Source of the DNA: Neonectria sp. B-13
Taxonomy: Eukaryota > Ascomycota > Sordariomycetes > Hypocreales > Nectriaceae
DNA length: 64,000 bases
Assembly: GCA_002682825.1 (NCBI GenBank)
Contig: NOKP01000014.1
Coordinates: forward strand, 248,001 to 312,000
Reading direction: 5' to 3'
The notes under the pieces were generated by a model. The model did no database searches. It had not been told where the DNA came from and saw only the letters and a program-made list of their open reading frames with translations. Positions 44,501 through 56,762 of the stretch are shown here, piece by piece. Within the stretch, counting starts at the first letter, position 1, and the number at the start of each line of letters is the position of its first letter. The position numbers and the translations under genes are program-made.

Positions 44501-47500
44501 TGGACTTGAGGTCTCCAAATCCATTGTTCTTAAGAATGGAAACCCACGTTTGCTCATCCATTGTTGGGCCCCATTGTCGGAAGGACTCTTCAGACATCCA
44601 CCATCCCGGCAGGTTACCGAACGGCAGGAACACACGGTTAAGAACGTGCGTGATCTCCAGAAGAAGAAGCTTGCCTCCAGTCTTTAGCATCTTTCTCGCG
44701 TTGGCTATGGTGGTGTTCATGTTCGTGGTGGCGTGCAGGACGTTGAAGGCGATGATGACGTCGAACTTCTCGTCCTCGGCGAAGCCCTGGCTGTGGGGGT
44801 CTTGTTCGATGTTCAACTTGCGGTAGTTGATCAGGCCAGTCCAGTCACTGAACTTCTGTTCGGCCTTCTCGAAAAAGCCGGCCGAAATATCCGTGTAAGT
44901 GTAGCTCGAAAATCTGGGGTAGGTGCCGTTGCCACCACCGAGGGCTTTGAGGATAGGGACTGTAGCTCCTCCTGTGCCCGCACCGATTTCGAGGTACTGC
45001 AGTTGGGGGGACTTGTGAGACATTATGGTGATGTATCGCTGAAGGTGGGCGTATGAAGTAGCAATTCCCAAAGAGTTGGCGTAGTAGTTGTAGAGGAGCT
45101 CATCCTCGAGCATCAGTGCCAGTGGCTCAACCTCGTTTCTAAGGATACGAGGGAGGTTGCGACCCATGAGGCAGAGAAGCTGGCCCTCGTAATCTGTCGA
45201 CTCGATTTTCTTGATGAGGATGTCCATCTTTTCTTGCATCTCGGGTGTGTCAAATTGCAGCCACTCGGGCGTTTGGTGCTCGATGGCACCAGCAAACACC
45301 TGCTCGCGGTGGTGCTTCATGTAACGGTAAAACTTCTGGTGGTGCGGTTGGATGACTTGATCATCTGTGACGCTCTGCAGCGCCAGTTGGTAGAAGTAAG
45401 ACGCGACCATTTCGAGTGTTGCGATGTACTCAGAAGGTGTGTCCTCAACGCCGGTTGCGGTGAGGTCAGCCTCGAGCTGCTCCTTGGACATGAAGTCCAC
45501 GTCGGGCTGCCATTCAACATCGAAGCAAAGTTTCTTAATCTCGTCAGCGTCACTGTTGTCGTCGGCTGAGTTGCTCGATGTTAGTGCCGTGCAGGTAACT
45601 CCTTGGATTCTGACTACAGGGGACGCTTCTTCACCAAGGTCCCGGACAGTGATCTTGGCCGTTGCCTCCCGGAAGCCCACGAACGCGGCTTGAGAAAGGG
45701 CCTCGAAGGAGTGACCAGGAGCACTAGAGATCTTGCTCGAGACGTACAGCTCCTGAATGAAGGTGGGCATGTACGGCTCCTTGATATTCGCAGCGGCGTG
45801 CGTCAAGGCTGGGAACAAGGTCTGTAGGAAGGTATCCATGGTAGCTGGATGGACCAGATGCTCGTACTCATACTCGCAGGGCATGCAGCTCTTCGTATCG
45901 GGAATCGACAGTTCTCCCAGAGCTTTGCCAGGTCCATAGCTGAGTTGGGTGATGTTGCGGAACGTCGAGCCATAGTCCAGACCCGCCTTGGATAGATCGT
46001 CGTACACTTTGTCAGGTGCAGCAGCGGTTTGGCAGAAGTCCTTCGCGCTGTCAAAGTCTTGCTTGTTCAAGGCGAGCGACTCCCTAGCTTCTCTACCGGC
46101 ATCCACATCTCCGGTGGCCTGCTCGTAGTTGATCGCGAGCAGACCTCTGCAGTGCTCATTCACACCTGAAGCGGTATGAGTGAAGACTCGAAACTCCTTC
46201 CACAAGTCCGAGGATGTCCTGCTGCTCGAGTTGAACGGCCTGACGTGGAACATGACTTCAATACCAAGTTCGGTTTGGGGAACCACAAGGGCTCTGCTGA
46301 TGAGCATCTCCGAGATGGTATATCCGACAACTCTCTCCCGGTCCGCGGTAGGCGTCATCTGCTTGGCAGCCTCAAGTGCCATCGACACGTATCCCGCAGC
46401 GGGATACACGATCGACCCTTGTACTTGGTGGTCCTTCACCCATGGCTGTTCCGAGACGCGGATGAAGTTCCTCCAGCGCGGCTCCGCGGGATTCCAGTCG
46501 GCTACGGGAGCGCCGATGAAGTCGTTGCGTGGAGAAGGACGGAAACGATATTGGGAGCTCAGTCGCGACTCGGCCCAGAACTTCTTGCTGTGGTTCCAGG
46601 GATACGGAGGCAGATCGACCAAGACTTGGGGCACAGGGGTAGACTTCTCAGGCTCGTTGACCTTCTGGAGCTGTGCCGGCACGCCGCGGGCCCAAAGAGA
46701 GGCCACGGCTTCCAAGGTAGTCTCGCAGGCGTCTTTGTCTCGGACTAGAGCGGAGTAATACGGGATGTTGCCATTCTTCTGGAGGTCGTTGGCGGCGAGG
46801 ACCTGCTTCACGGGTCCTGCCAGGGCGGAATGGGGACCGATTTCCAGGAGGATGTTGACTCCGGTGTTGTTGCCGCGTCTCTTAGCTCGACTCGCGCCAG
46901 CCGACTTTGCGCTGCAGAGAACTTGCAGTCCCTGAGAGAAACGGACGGGCGAGAGCATGTTGTCGACCCAGTACTTGGCGTTGAGATCAACACTAATAGT
47001 CGAGGCGCAGGTCACCGTGGAGATCATCTCACAGGTGCGACCGGCATTGGCAGCAGTTTCAGACAGCTCGAGATCGGAGAGAGTCTCCAGATATTGATCG
47101 GCGACTTCAAGCATGTGATGCGAATGGTAGGCTGTTCTGACCTTCAGCATCCTGGCAAAGACATTCTCCTCCTTCAATGTCTGCTCAAGTGCCTCGAGTG
47201 CAGCAACGTCACCTGAGATGGTGACGTTCGAGGGGCTGTTGATGCAAGCCACGTTGATCTTGCCAAGCGAAGCATCCAACTGAGAAATATGTTCAACAGC
47301 TGCCTCCTCTGAGAGTCCGCAGGCCATCATGGATCCCTTCTGCTGAACTCGGGACGAGATCAAGCCTCTGAAGTAAGCTACCTTGACAGCCGAGTGGAAA
47401 GGTAGTTTGCCAGCCGCATATGCAGCCGCAATCTCTCCGCTGGAGTGTCCGATGACCATCTGGGGCAGTACTCCCCAGTCAGCAAGGAGATCAACGAGGG

Positions 47501-49589
47501 CCATCTGGATAGCGGTGCAAAGGGGTTGGCTTATTTCAGCCTCACCAACGCGGGAGTTGGTCTTGTCCTTTTGCAGCTCTTCCGAGAGATTCCATGTGCA
47601 GCCCAGCGACTGCAAGACCTTCTCAGTCGAAGCAATCGACTCCCTGAAGACAGAGTACGTCTTGAGCAGCTCGCGGCCCATGCCCCACCACTGCGCGCCC
47701 TGTCCCGTGAAGACAAAGGCGCTGCGAGGGCTTCGACCAGCCTGACATCATGAGTTAGCAAAGGCTGGGCTTAGGGGTAACTGGGCTGGACTTACATCTG
47801 AGCGGATGGGCTTCTGGCGTGTGCTCTCAAGTTTCGTGGTCAAGTCTTGTAGCGAGTTGGCGACGATGAAGAACTTCATCGTGAGGCGCGAACGTCTCTC
47901 GCCGAGCGTGTACGACAGATTGCTGAGGAACCTCTGCTCGTCGTCATCCTTGCGTCTTCTCAGCTCCTCAACATACGCCGCGGCGCTGTCCTTGGCCGTG
48001 CCCTCCTCGTGCGTGGACCACACGAAGACGCGATGCTGCTTCGGCGAGGGGAAATAGTCGTTTTCACTATCCGCAGACGCATAGCCGGAAATAGTGGGAG
48101 AGTCATTGTAAAGAGGGCTGTGAGCACCATCGAGCAATAGTGGCTTGGCAGACGTGCAGTGAGAGGCGACCAAACCCCGTTCAGCGAGGTAGTGGTACGC
48201 ATCGTCGAGGATGATGTGTGCGTTCGTTCCACCAAAGCCGAACGAGTTGATGCTGGCTCTCCTCACCTCGTTGGTTGGCCAAGGTGTGACTTCGGTGGGC
48301 ACGCGAATCCTCCAGCCTTCAAAGTCAATGGCTTCGTTGCCCTTCTCGAAGTGGAGGTTGGGTGGGATCAGCCCCTTTTCCAGGGCCAAGACAGTCTTGA
48401 TGACACTGGCGAGACCACTCGCGCCTTCGAGATGTCCGATGTTGGTCTTGATGCTGCCGACATACAGACGATTCTCCTCGCCTGGTTTTCTGTACTGGCC
48501 CAGTGCGGAACCAATTGCGCCAGCTTCGATGGGGTCACCAGCAGGTGTTCCGGTTCCGTGGGCTTCAAAGTAGCCGACAGAGGCGGGATCACACCCTGCG
48601 CTCTCGTAGGCCGCCTTGATGAGGATTTCCTGGGCCTCTCGCGACGGCAACATGATACCGGCGGTGCGTCCATCCTGGTTCGAGACGGAGCTTCGGATGA
48701 CAGCACGGATCGTGTCGTTATCGCGGATAGCATCCGCCAGGGGCTTCAGGTAGATAGCGGCGATACCCTCACCACGCGAGTATCCATTGGCCCGGTGGTC
48801 GTAGGTGTGGCACTTAGCATCGGGTCCGAGGAAGTGCACGTTGGACATGGCAATCATGACGTCTGGGTTGAAGATCAGATTGGTGCCGCCGACGAGGGCA
48901 GATTTGCTCTCTCCGGTCCGAAGACTCTGGCAAGCAAGGTGCAGAGCAACGAGACTGCTGCTACAGGCAGTGTCTACGGTGAGACTTGGTCCCTTGAGGT
49001 TGAACATGTAACTGATGCGGTTGGACAGAATGGCGGCACCGTTTCCGGTCGAGACGTAGACAGGAGACGTCTCCGGATCATGGGTCAACATCTCGTTGTA
49101 GTCCCTTGAGAAGCAACCGACGTAACAACTGGTGTTTGATCCCGATATGGCTTCCATTGGAATGCCAGCATTCTCAATGGCCTCGTACGCAGACTCCATC
49201 ATCATGCGCTGCTGAGGATCCATGCCGCTGGCTTCAGCAGGAGAGATGGAGAAAAAGGAGGCATCGAAGGCGGAGATGTCCTCATCTAAGAAATGGGCAG
49301 CACGGATGTTGAACTATGAGTGCTGTTAGTATACAGGTCGTAAAGGACAATCAAAGGGGTGTTGACATACTGTTCCGTTCCTGTCTGGGTCTGGGTGATA
49401 GAAGGCATCGACGTTCATGCGGCTCTTGGGGATCTCGCAGCGACCGGATTGCTTCTTCGCAATCATATCCCAGAGCTTGTGAGGCGTGGAAGAACCTCCA
49501 GGAAACTTGCAGGCCATGCCAACGATGGCGATGGGAGGTAGGGCGTCCGGAGACATGTTGGAACCGTTGGCCTCTGTCGAAGTGACCAT
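41545..49589 (-). CDS. highly reducing type I polyketide synthase
   Basis: Iterative HR-PKS of 2607 aa in five exons: 49371-49589, 47796-49313, 42819-47741, 42445-42765 and 41545-42387. All introns keep phase and restore motifs. Domain order: KS about 20-440 (Cys190 in DTACSSS, His325, His367); AT with GHSSG (Ser679); DH (His1017 in KDHQVQGS, Asp1215 in HPATMD); C-methyltransferase with LEIGAGTGG at about 1497; ER with HAAAGGVGQ at about 2031; KR with GGFGGLG (2241-2247), Ser2370 and Tyr2383; ACP with GVDSL (Ser2555). All key residues are present, so reduction can go to the alkane level and alpha-methyl branches can be added. No thioesterase, reductase or carnitine-type release domain follows the ACP. 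The FSH1 hydrolase at 53442 is the obvious trans-acting candidate for release. Confidence 0.96.
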
Positions 49590-50923
49590 GGCGCTGGCGG
49601 GGGAAGTATGAATTAGAGCGGAAGGGTATAAGAGAGATGAGATGGTGTTGAAGCCTGATGTACCGAAGCACTTCTAAAATTCGAGGGGCATCAACCTGCT
49701 ATTTGAAAGCGGTTGATATAGAGACGGTGTTGAAGCCTAGAGGTGGAGTACTGAAGCGCTTCTTGGTCGTTGGCATTGAGGGACGACAACCTACTATTTA
49801 ACGCAACCGCAGAAAGCCCTTCTCACGGCGTCATCAGGCTCAGCCACGAAAACGCTCTGGACGGCAACTCGTAAGTTCCCAACATTTTGCAAAGCATTAG
49901 AGCCTCTCGCTCAGGGGCAGTGAACGGTGTGGCAGCGCCAAAGTGGCAATGCCGCATGTCAGGCTCTCGCCATGTTTGGCACTTTGCAACCTGAACTGGC
50001 TAAAGTGTGCAGAAGATGCCGCATGGAAGCACACTTGTCCACACTAGGACTAGAATAGGGCCACGGGTCGCCAATGCCTCGATAGGCAGCTTTGCCTCCT
50101 CACACTCTGATCGAGTTTGATACTATAGGGATTCAAGCGCTGACGGATGGATCCAGTCATCCAGAATGACCTAGACAGGACTATACGCCAGGGGGAGTTG
50201 AGATGACAGCCTCGCAGGAAGGAAGGAAGCAAGGATGCAACTGCAACTGCAACTGCACACCCTCAACTATTGCGAATAACTAACCATGACACAGGTATGG
50301 CACCCGAGTGGTTGCTGGCTAGTTCTAGCCTAGCGAGGGTGGCAAGATGAATAAATGAATGAATCCTTCGAAAAGACTTCTGGTACTTCCATGTACATGC
50401 CGTGTCCAATGCGGCACCTAGACGCACGGCCCAGCGTGGGCGAGTCCTCACCACCGGCACTGGCAGCCATCGTATGATGATCACGCGAATCAACGGCTTC
50501 GGCCTAGTGCTGTGGAGTTGTGGACTTTGGTACAGCGTCGTGCAGATAGGGATCTTGATCCTACTGCGATCTACGGAGCATTAGGTACCACTCAATGGAG
50601 TAACGCACTCGCGGCAGGCCGGGGGGGGCGTCTAATTTCGTCCGGAACGCGCCAGGACGGCCAGGACGGCCAAGACTCAAGAACCAACGAACAGCCTCAA
50701 CGGCGTCGACGTCGCATCGGCAAACGCAACGCTAGCAGCGGGATTGTCCGCACCTAGTCCCCGAGAACCCCACAAACGGTGTCAAAATGCCGTTATTTAA
50801 TTCCCCGTTCCCGTCGTTGAAAGTCATGTCGCCTGCCAACCGTCGGGACGCCTCGGAACTGAAGTCCCCGTTCGAGAAGCAAGCATTCGAATCCGTCCTG
50901 TGTGTGTCATCTCATTTCTCAAG
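49590..50923. promoter_or_regulatory. shared divergent promoter of the PKS and glycosyltransferase
   Basis: 1.33-kb region between the two core cluster genes. It contains the duplicated block listed separately next to the PKS, a run of eight G at about 50623, and a tandem aggacggcc pair near 50650-50670. A ttatttaatt word at about 50793 lies 130 bp before the glycosyltransferase start. No gene is seen. Confidence 0.55.
49639..49809 (-). repeat. imperfect tandem duplication in the PKS promoter
   Basis: Two units, 49639-49715 and 49721-49809. Each begins with a gaga(t/c)ggtgttgaagcct block, then a ccgaagc/ctgaagc block with cttct, and ends with caacctgctattt/caacctactattt. On the coding strand each unit offers an (A)AATAG(T/C)AGGTTG core-promoter-like word. 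They lie 50-220 bp upstream of the PKS start codon. Confidence 0.7.
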
Positions 50924-52632
50924 ATGGACGTCGCGGCGGGTGACGACGACAGTGGGACGACCATTCTGCTGGTGGTGGGAACGGGAGGATTCACGCACGC
51001 AGGTACGATGCTCACACAACGCACCGAGCTCTGCTCTGTATTCGTACTGTTGAGCCAGTTCTCACTGCTGACATGCCTTGCTTTTTCCGCTAACCGACAG
51101 CTCCTGTGCTGGAGCTCGGCCGCATCTTGGCCAAGCGAGGCCATACCATCACCTTCGCCACACATCGCGGCCAGCAAAAATGGGTCGAGGACAACCCGTC
51201 GTACAGCTTTGTCTCGCAGGTCTACACAATGGGAGACGCCATGGACCCGCAGAAGGAGGCGGCCCATTACCTCCACATGCAGCAGACGGATCCCCGCGAG
51301 AGCTACGTGGAGTACTTCCGCCCCAAGTTCACCGTCGACGCCTTCTGGGCCTCCGACTATGCATGTCTCCGGCGCGTCGTCCAGGAGTCGCCGCCTGACA
51401 TGATTCTTGCAGACTTCTTCGTCGACGCCGCCAGGGATATCGGCCTCCAGCACTGCATCCCTGTCGCCATGATCTGGCCGCAGATGCCCTACGGCATGGT
51501 CGACGCCCCGTACATTCCTGGCCTGCCGGGCTTCCAAGTCGATGCCCTGACCAGCGAGAACGCCTCGCTCTGGACCCGGATCCGAGCCGCCCTGAGGCCC
51601 ATCCGCGCCGTCGCGGCTATGCTGCCCTACCTCCGCTTCATCCGAGACATACGACGGCGTGCCGGTATCCACTACTCCCTCCGCAAGTTCGGCAAGCCGG
51701 ACTATTTGGTCCTCGTGAACTCGTTTTGGGGTCTGGAGACGCCAAAGGACTTGCCACCCCTCGTTGCTGCCGTCGGCCCAATCCTTCCAGATGAGTACCC
51801 TGGTCTAGACGGCCCGACGGAGGCCTTCTTCGCGTCCCGCAATCGAGTCGTGTACGTGTCCTTCGGTACCCATATCCAGGTTCCGTCTCACTACCTTGGA
51901 CACCTTCTAGGCGCCTTGGTTCTCCACCTGGACGAGGGCACCCTTGACGGGATCATATGGGCCGCCAATGAGGCTCAACTCGCATTGTTTCCACGGAAAC
52001 AGGTCTTGGGCAGTGGCAAAGTCACCGTCGATGATATTCTAAACAACCGTGATCCCCGCTGGCTCTTCACCCCGTTCGCGCCTCAGCGGGCCATCCTAGA
52101 CCGTCGGGAGACTGTCCTTTTCGTGACGCATGGAGGTGGCAGTAGCGTCAACGAGGCTACGTATCACGGAACCCCAATGCTTAGTCTTGGCTTTTTCTTT
52201 GACCAGCCCCTTAACGGACTCCGGATCGAACAGGCGGGCGTAGGCCACTTCCTAGACAAGGCGGCCTTCACCCAGGAGGAAGTGTATGAGAAGTCGGGTG
52301 GCCTCCTGAAGGATCAAAGTGGCACGACAGCGCGGCATGTGCAGCGGATGCGGCATATCGCGCGAATCTCGTCTCGCAAGAAGGAGTTTGCGGCGGATCT
52401 GATCCAGGAGATGCTGTACGACCACAAGTACAACCTGATACAGTCCGGCAGTGGCCGACAACGCCAGCATCCCATGCATCTCGAGACGGCAGACGCAAGG
52501 ATGTCCGCGTGGCGGGCGCAAAACTGGGACCTGGCTTGCATAGGGCTGCTGGCTGTTGGGGGCTTTGCGGGAGCCGCAGTCACAGGGATCAAGTACCTTC
52601 GCTTCACCTACTCCGTGCTCCGTGCTCCTTAA
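50924..52632 (+). CDS. UDP-glycosyltransferase with C-terminal membrane anchor
   Basis: GT1-fold glycosyltransferase of 536 aa in two exons, 50924-51002 and 51101-52632. The N-terminal domain carries GGFTHAAPVLELGRILAKRGH, where the His is the expected catalytic base. The sugar-donor region reads FAPQRAILDRRETVLFVTHG, then HGTPML and FFFDQ, the UGT signature with its terminal Asp-Gln. A hydrophobic segment near the C-terminus (IGLLAVGGFAGAAV) followed by basic residues suggests an ER-membrane anchor. It diverges from the PKS, so it likely glycosylates the polyketide. Donor sugar is unknown. The intron at 51003-51100 joins His-Ala to Pro-Val in frame. Confidence 0.9.
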
Positions 52633-53441
52633 TCCATCCTCTATCTTTCATTATTCCTTGGCAGATACATAGATTAGTCTGAGGTAACATTGACACCATC
52701 GCGTCCCGGTTTAATGCCAGCACGCCGGAGAAATGTTCGTAAGTGTGCCCACTTTTTGGTCACAGCCACTAGAGCTGACAGCCATTGGCGTATACAACTG
52801 ACCCTATCAGATGGCATTGCAGAAACAATGTCTCATAATTCCTATAGTAAGCGTGCTGTTCCATCGGCCGGCTCCGGAATCAGACATGCCATCGACTCCC
52901 GTGTGGTGGGTGGGACTCTCGCCAACCTTCCCTCCTCTCCAGGCCTCCAGGGAGGGAGCGCTAAATCCTCTTGGATGTCCGAATGAGCCATTCCGAGTCA
53001 GTATAGGGCACCCAGGTGTGACAAACTGCAGGTACTGGGTATCTGTCACCTACCCGGTCGACATGCAGCAGAAACCGGACGATTGGGTCTGTTAATATAA
53101 AACTGCGGATCCGTGAAGCCCACCCACCCACAGCGTATGCGAACTTGCAGAAGGATCACCACGACGCAGCACTCTTTATCCAACACATCCGACAGATACC
53201 TAGACGAGGCTCGGCTGATATCTTCCTGGCGTGTAGAAGAGCGTCAAACTGTAATAACAAACAGGGGGCTTGACAAACTTGCTCTTCTTCGAAGATCTCT
53301 CTGTCAGAAGGGCACCTTCTTTTTTCATCTTTTCCCTCCTTCCTCCTCGCTTGAGTCCCCAGATCCACGGTCCGGTCTTTATTCGTGGTTCGGAAGACCA
53401 ACTCAGTAGAATCAGACCATCGTCTCGAGAAACATTCCATC
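52633..53441. other. intergenic region between glycosyltransferase and FSH1 genes
   Basis: 809 bp. GC-rich words with CGG/CCG half sites (cggccggctccgg at about 52866; ccggtcgac...ccggac at 53055-53080) could bind a zinc-cluster regulator. A tataaaa box lies at 53096. No gene is seen. Confidence 0.45.
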
Positions 53442-54305
53442 ATGAGGTTTCTTTGTTTGCACGGTATGGGCACGAGTGCCGAGGTAAGCTACTACGAAGA
53501 ACCCAAACATTCGGACTGCAAGACTGTTAACACTTGTTGGTTCGTAGATATTCGAGACCCAAACTGGTACGCTGACCCTTCCCATCTGCCGGAAGCCGAA
53601 CTCCCCTGTTGACCATCCCGCCGCCAGGCCCTCTTCGGCAAGCCCTAGGTGAGGTAAACGACTTTGAGTTTTACGAGGGTGATTTCGAAGTTCCACCGGC
53701 CGAAGGTATGCCATCTCCACCGTACAGAAAGTCCGGGGACCAAGATGGACACAAGACACTAACGCTAGACGTCGACTACAGGCATCAAAGCTGTATTCGA
53801 TTGTGACAGCTACAAAGCCTGGTACGACCCTGATCTTGGGGCTGACACGCATCGCAAGTCGTTGGAGCTGGTGAGAGAAATCATCGAAGAGGATGGGCCT
53901 TTTGACGCCTGTATGGGCTTCTCCCAGGGCGCCGCCCTCCTCGCCTCATTGATACTGTCCCATCAGGACAGACACCCATTCTCGCCCCCTCTATTCCGCT
54001 TAGCCGTCTTCATCTGCGGAAGCAGTGCCCTCAACGTCTCGGAGACTGACGGCGTCTGGAGTCGTGTGAACCCCAGGAGCCTCGAACAACGGAAGAAGAG
54101 GATCAAGATCCCCACTGTGCACATCATCGGCGCCAAAGATTCGGCGTATCAGGAGAGCGTGAACTTGCGAGACATGTGCGAGCCGCGAAATAGACTAGAG
54201 TACCTCCATAGCAGCGGCCACGAGGTTCCCCGTAATGTACATGTTACCGCCGAGATGGCACGCGTTGTGGGGAAGGGCATGGAAAGGGCTCTGGCAGCAC
54301 ACTAA
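53442..54305 (+). CDS. FSH1-family serine hydrolase (LovG-like)
   Basis: Alpha/beta hydrolase of 220 aa in four exons: 53442-53483, 53548-53566, 53628-53705 and 53782-54305. The second exon is only 19 nt; without it the conserved IFETQTG stretch is lost. Visible motifs: MRFLCLHGMGTSAEIF, the nucleophile in GFSQGAAL (Ser94), GAKDSAY (acid) and SSGHEVP (His). Enzymes of this family such as LovG act as stand-alone thioesterases that free the finished chain from an HR-PKS lacking a release domain. That fits the PKS next door. Hydrolysis to the acid is the default expectation; lactone or pyrone formation would be spontaneous or need another enzyme. Confidence 0.88.
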
Positions 54306-54676
54306 GGCGGATTGTTTGCACGTGGTACCCTGGAGTAAATAGCTCGATGTGTTATTTGATTCAATTTTTTATCTTTACTCAATGATTGCTAGGTGAACAA
54401 GGTAAAAGGGGCCAGTAAACGACTACTCACAAAATGAAACTTTTAGCCTAAAAATTACCATACCCATGCAAAACGGTTGTTCACTTGAAGTGGGGAAGCG
54501 TTTTCTCAGCTTCTTGGTACGTCTGCAGTCTCCCGAACTTTGGCTCTCTTGAAACGTGTGCAAACAAACGGAGATAGAATAAACAACTTGGTCGCCATTT
54601 AGTGTATAGTTTATTCGCACTCAATCAATGACTGCAGTAAAGCATTTAACTCCTATTAATGCCATTCTAGTAAGTC
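54306..54676. other. convergent 3' region of FSH1 and MFS genes
   Basis: 371 bp of AT-rich sequence between two convergent stop codons. No feature beyond likely polyadenylation signals. Confidence 0.5.
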
Positions 54677-56762
54677 TTAATTCTCAACCTGGTTCGAATT
54701 CGCGCCATCCAATTCTTCCCTCTCTGTTGTCCGGTTTAACTCCTGCACCTTTAGTGAACGAATGTGAGCGAAGAAAAGAAAGACGGCTGTTAGCAAGCTC
54801 AGCCCAGCAAATGCAATCAGAGCCTTGAACTGGAGATTGAATCCTTTTCCGTACACTTCGCCAACCCGGATCTGTTGCTCCTCAGTCAACATTGATCGTG
54901 CCAAGCTCGAAGACACGTCAAGGGCTTTGATCTGCTGTTCGGTCAAGAACTTTGGCAAGTCTTTGTCCAGTTCCCTATGCAACAGCGATCCGCCGATTGC
55001 CAGCCCAATGCAACCTCCCAGAGTGCGGCCCATGTTCCCCACTCCCATGGCGCCAGCAATGTCCTTGTCGTCGACCTGGACCTTTATAAGATACATCAGG
55101 GATGGAGTCAGCAGGCCAAGGCTCAGGCCTATCAGTGTCTGGTAGCCGAATTGAGCAGACGAAATCTCGCTGTCGATCGGTAGAGTGCTGATCAGTGAGA
55201 TGCCAATGACATTCAGACAGCCTCCCAGGATGGCAAGCGCAGGTGCCCAGTAGCGGTTCTTGCCCACTAAGATACCTGAACATAGTGCCGAACAGGGTGA
55301 TACGAGAGTCAGAGGGAGGACCAGGATACCAGCACGGGTTGCGGTGGTGTTGTTGACGTGCTGGAACCGCTGCGGGATCTGAATGACAGGGACGTAGAAG
55401 GTAAACCCCAGCCACAGAAGACTCCTGGTTTTGATTAGTTCCCATGACGATATCAAAAGCAGGAAACGGGGAGGCTGGCCAAGGCAGTACTCACAAGAAT
55501 ATCAGAACCGTTACGGATCGCTTCAACAGGTGCACCGGGAAAATGCCATCTATGTTCGCGCGACGGTACGCCCAGCCCTCCCAAATCACAAAGAGGATGA
55601 GCATCACACCGCCGGTCACGAGCGTTCCAATGATGACGCCGCTGTTCCATTCGTATTTGTCACCCCCCTCCTGCAAAGCAAAGATAAGTGGGATGGCCCA
55701 GGCCAGTGACAGAAGCGCGCCGACAATGTCCATGGTTTTCATCGACTCTCGGACCTCTTTCTTGGACTTGGGGTTTTCCATGAATTTGCCCAGAATTGCG
55801 AAAACAACGGCGATCCCAGGAGCGCTAGAGGAAATTAGCTGGAATTCTCTAGAACCTGTTGTGTCTAGTATAGGTTTGACTTACTTGAGCCAAAAGATCC
55901 ACTGTAGAGCCTTGTTAGCAGATGTGTCTCAACAATGCTTCGAGACACTTACCCTCCATGTGGTATTATCCGAAATGACACCGCCGAGAATTGGTCCCAA
56001 CAAGCTTGCCAGTGCAAACACTGAACTCAGGATCCCCGTGCATATGCCCAGCTTGTCCAGAGGGACAATCTGAGCCATGACAACAAAGACGAGGGAGTAC
56101 ATGCCAGAGCCTCCAATTCCTTGAAAAGCCCGGAATATGATCCTAGTATCCTCGGTGAGTATTCGCAATGGGTTTGGGTGGTAGAAGAGTATAGTGTCCT
56201 ACAATTGGACCATCGTCTTAGAGACGGCGCATGCGATGGAGAAGACGAGGAAAACGAAGTTGGCCGAGAGGAGTAGCCATTTTGTCCCAAACGTGTCGCT
56301 GAGTTTGGACCAAATGAGGATGAAAGCTGGGTACATGTATCAGCAGTGTTTTGGAAGGGTGACGGAATGATGGTGTATAGCTATGTTCTTCTCGACGAAA
56401 GAGGGAGACTTACCATTGAAAGTTAGGAGGTATGCAACAACAATCCACCCAGCCTGGTTCAGATCGTCGAGGTCATTGGAGATGTGGATGAGTGACGTGC
56501 TGACAATAGTCGTCTCTAGTGAACAGAGAAAGAGAGATACCCATAGACTAGAAGAACGTCAGCATCGTCTCTCTATTCAGCCTTAGGTTGACTGGTCTTA
56601 CCCCGAGATTACCAGACTCAACTGCAGGTTCGATATGGTCTGGGGTGACTCTTTTGCGTTGACAGTATCGGCAATGTCAGAGCCTGGCACTGACTCCTTT
56701 GCGTTGGAGGCGTCGGCAGAGTCGGAGCTTGGTACGCCCTCCGTGGCCGTTGTCTTCTCCAT
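54677..56762 (-). CDS. MFS drug/metabolite exporter
   Basis: Major facilitator of 567 aa in seven exons: 56602-56762, 56414-56547, 56203-56326, 55953-56142, 55885-55901, 55495-55824 and 54677-55424. One exon is 17 nt (encodes WIFWL). A 50-residue polar N-terminus precedes the first helix. Family motifs: LETTIVSTSL in helix 1, WSKLSDTFGTKWLL (motif A), FRAFQGIGGSGMYS, and GPILGGVISDNTTWRWIFWLN (motif C region). About 14 helices are expected, as in DHA2 exporters. The polar C-terminus is cytosolic. Its place between the hydrolase and the monooxygenase argues for export of the cluster product or self-protection. Confidence 0.9.

Noticed and set aside
48159..49109. 316-codon open frame on the plus strand
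   Set aside because: Antisense to the KS domain of the PKS; no recognisable domain.
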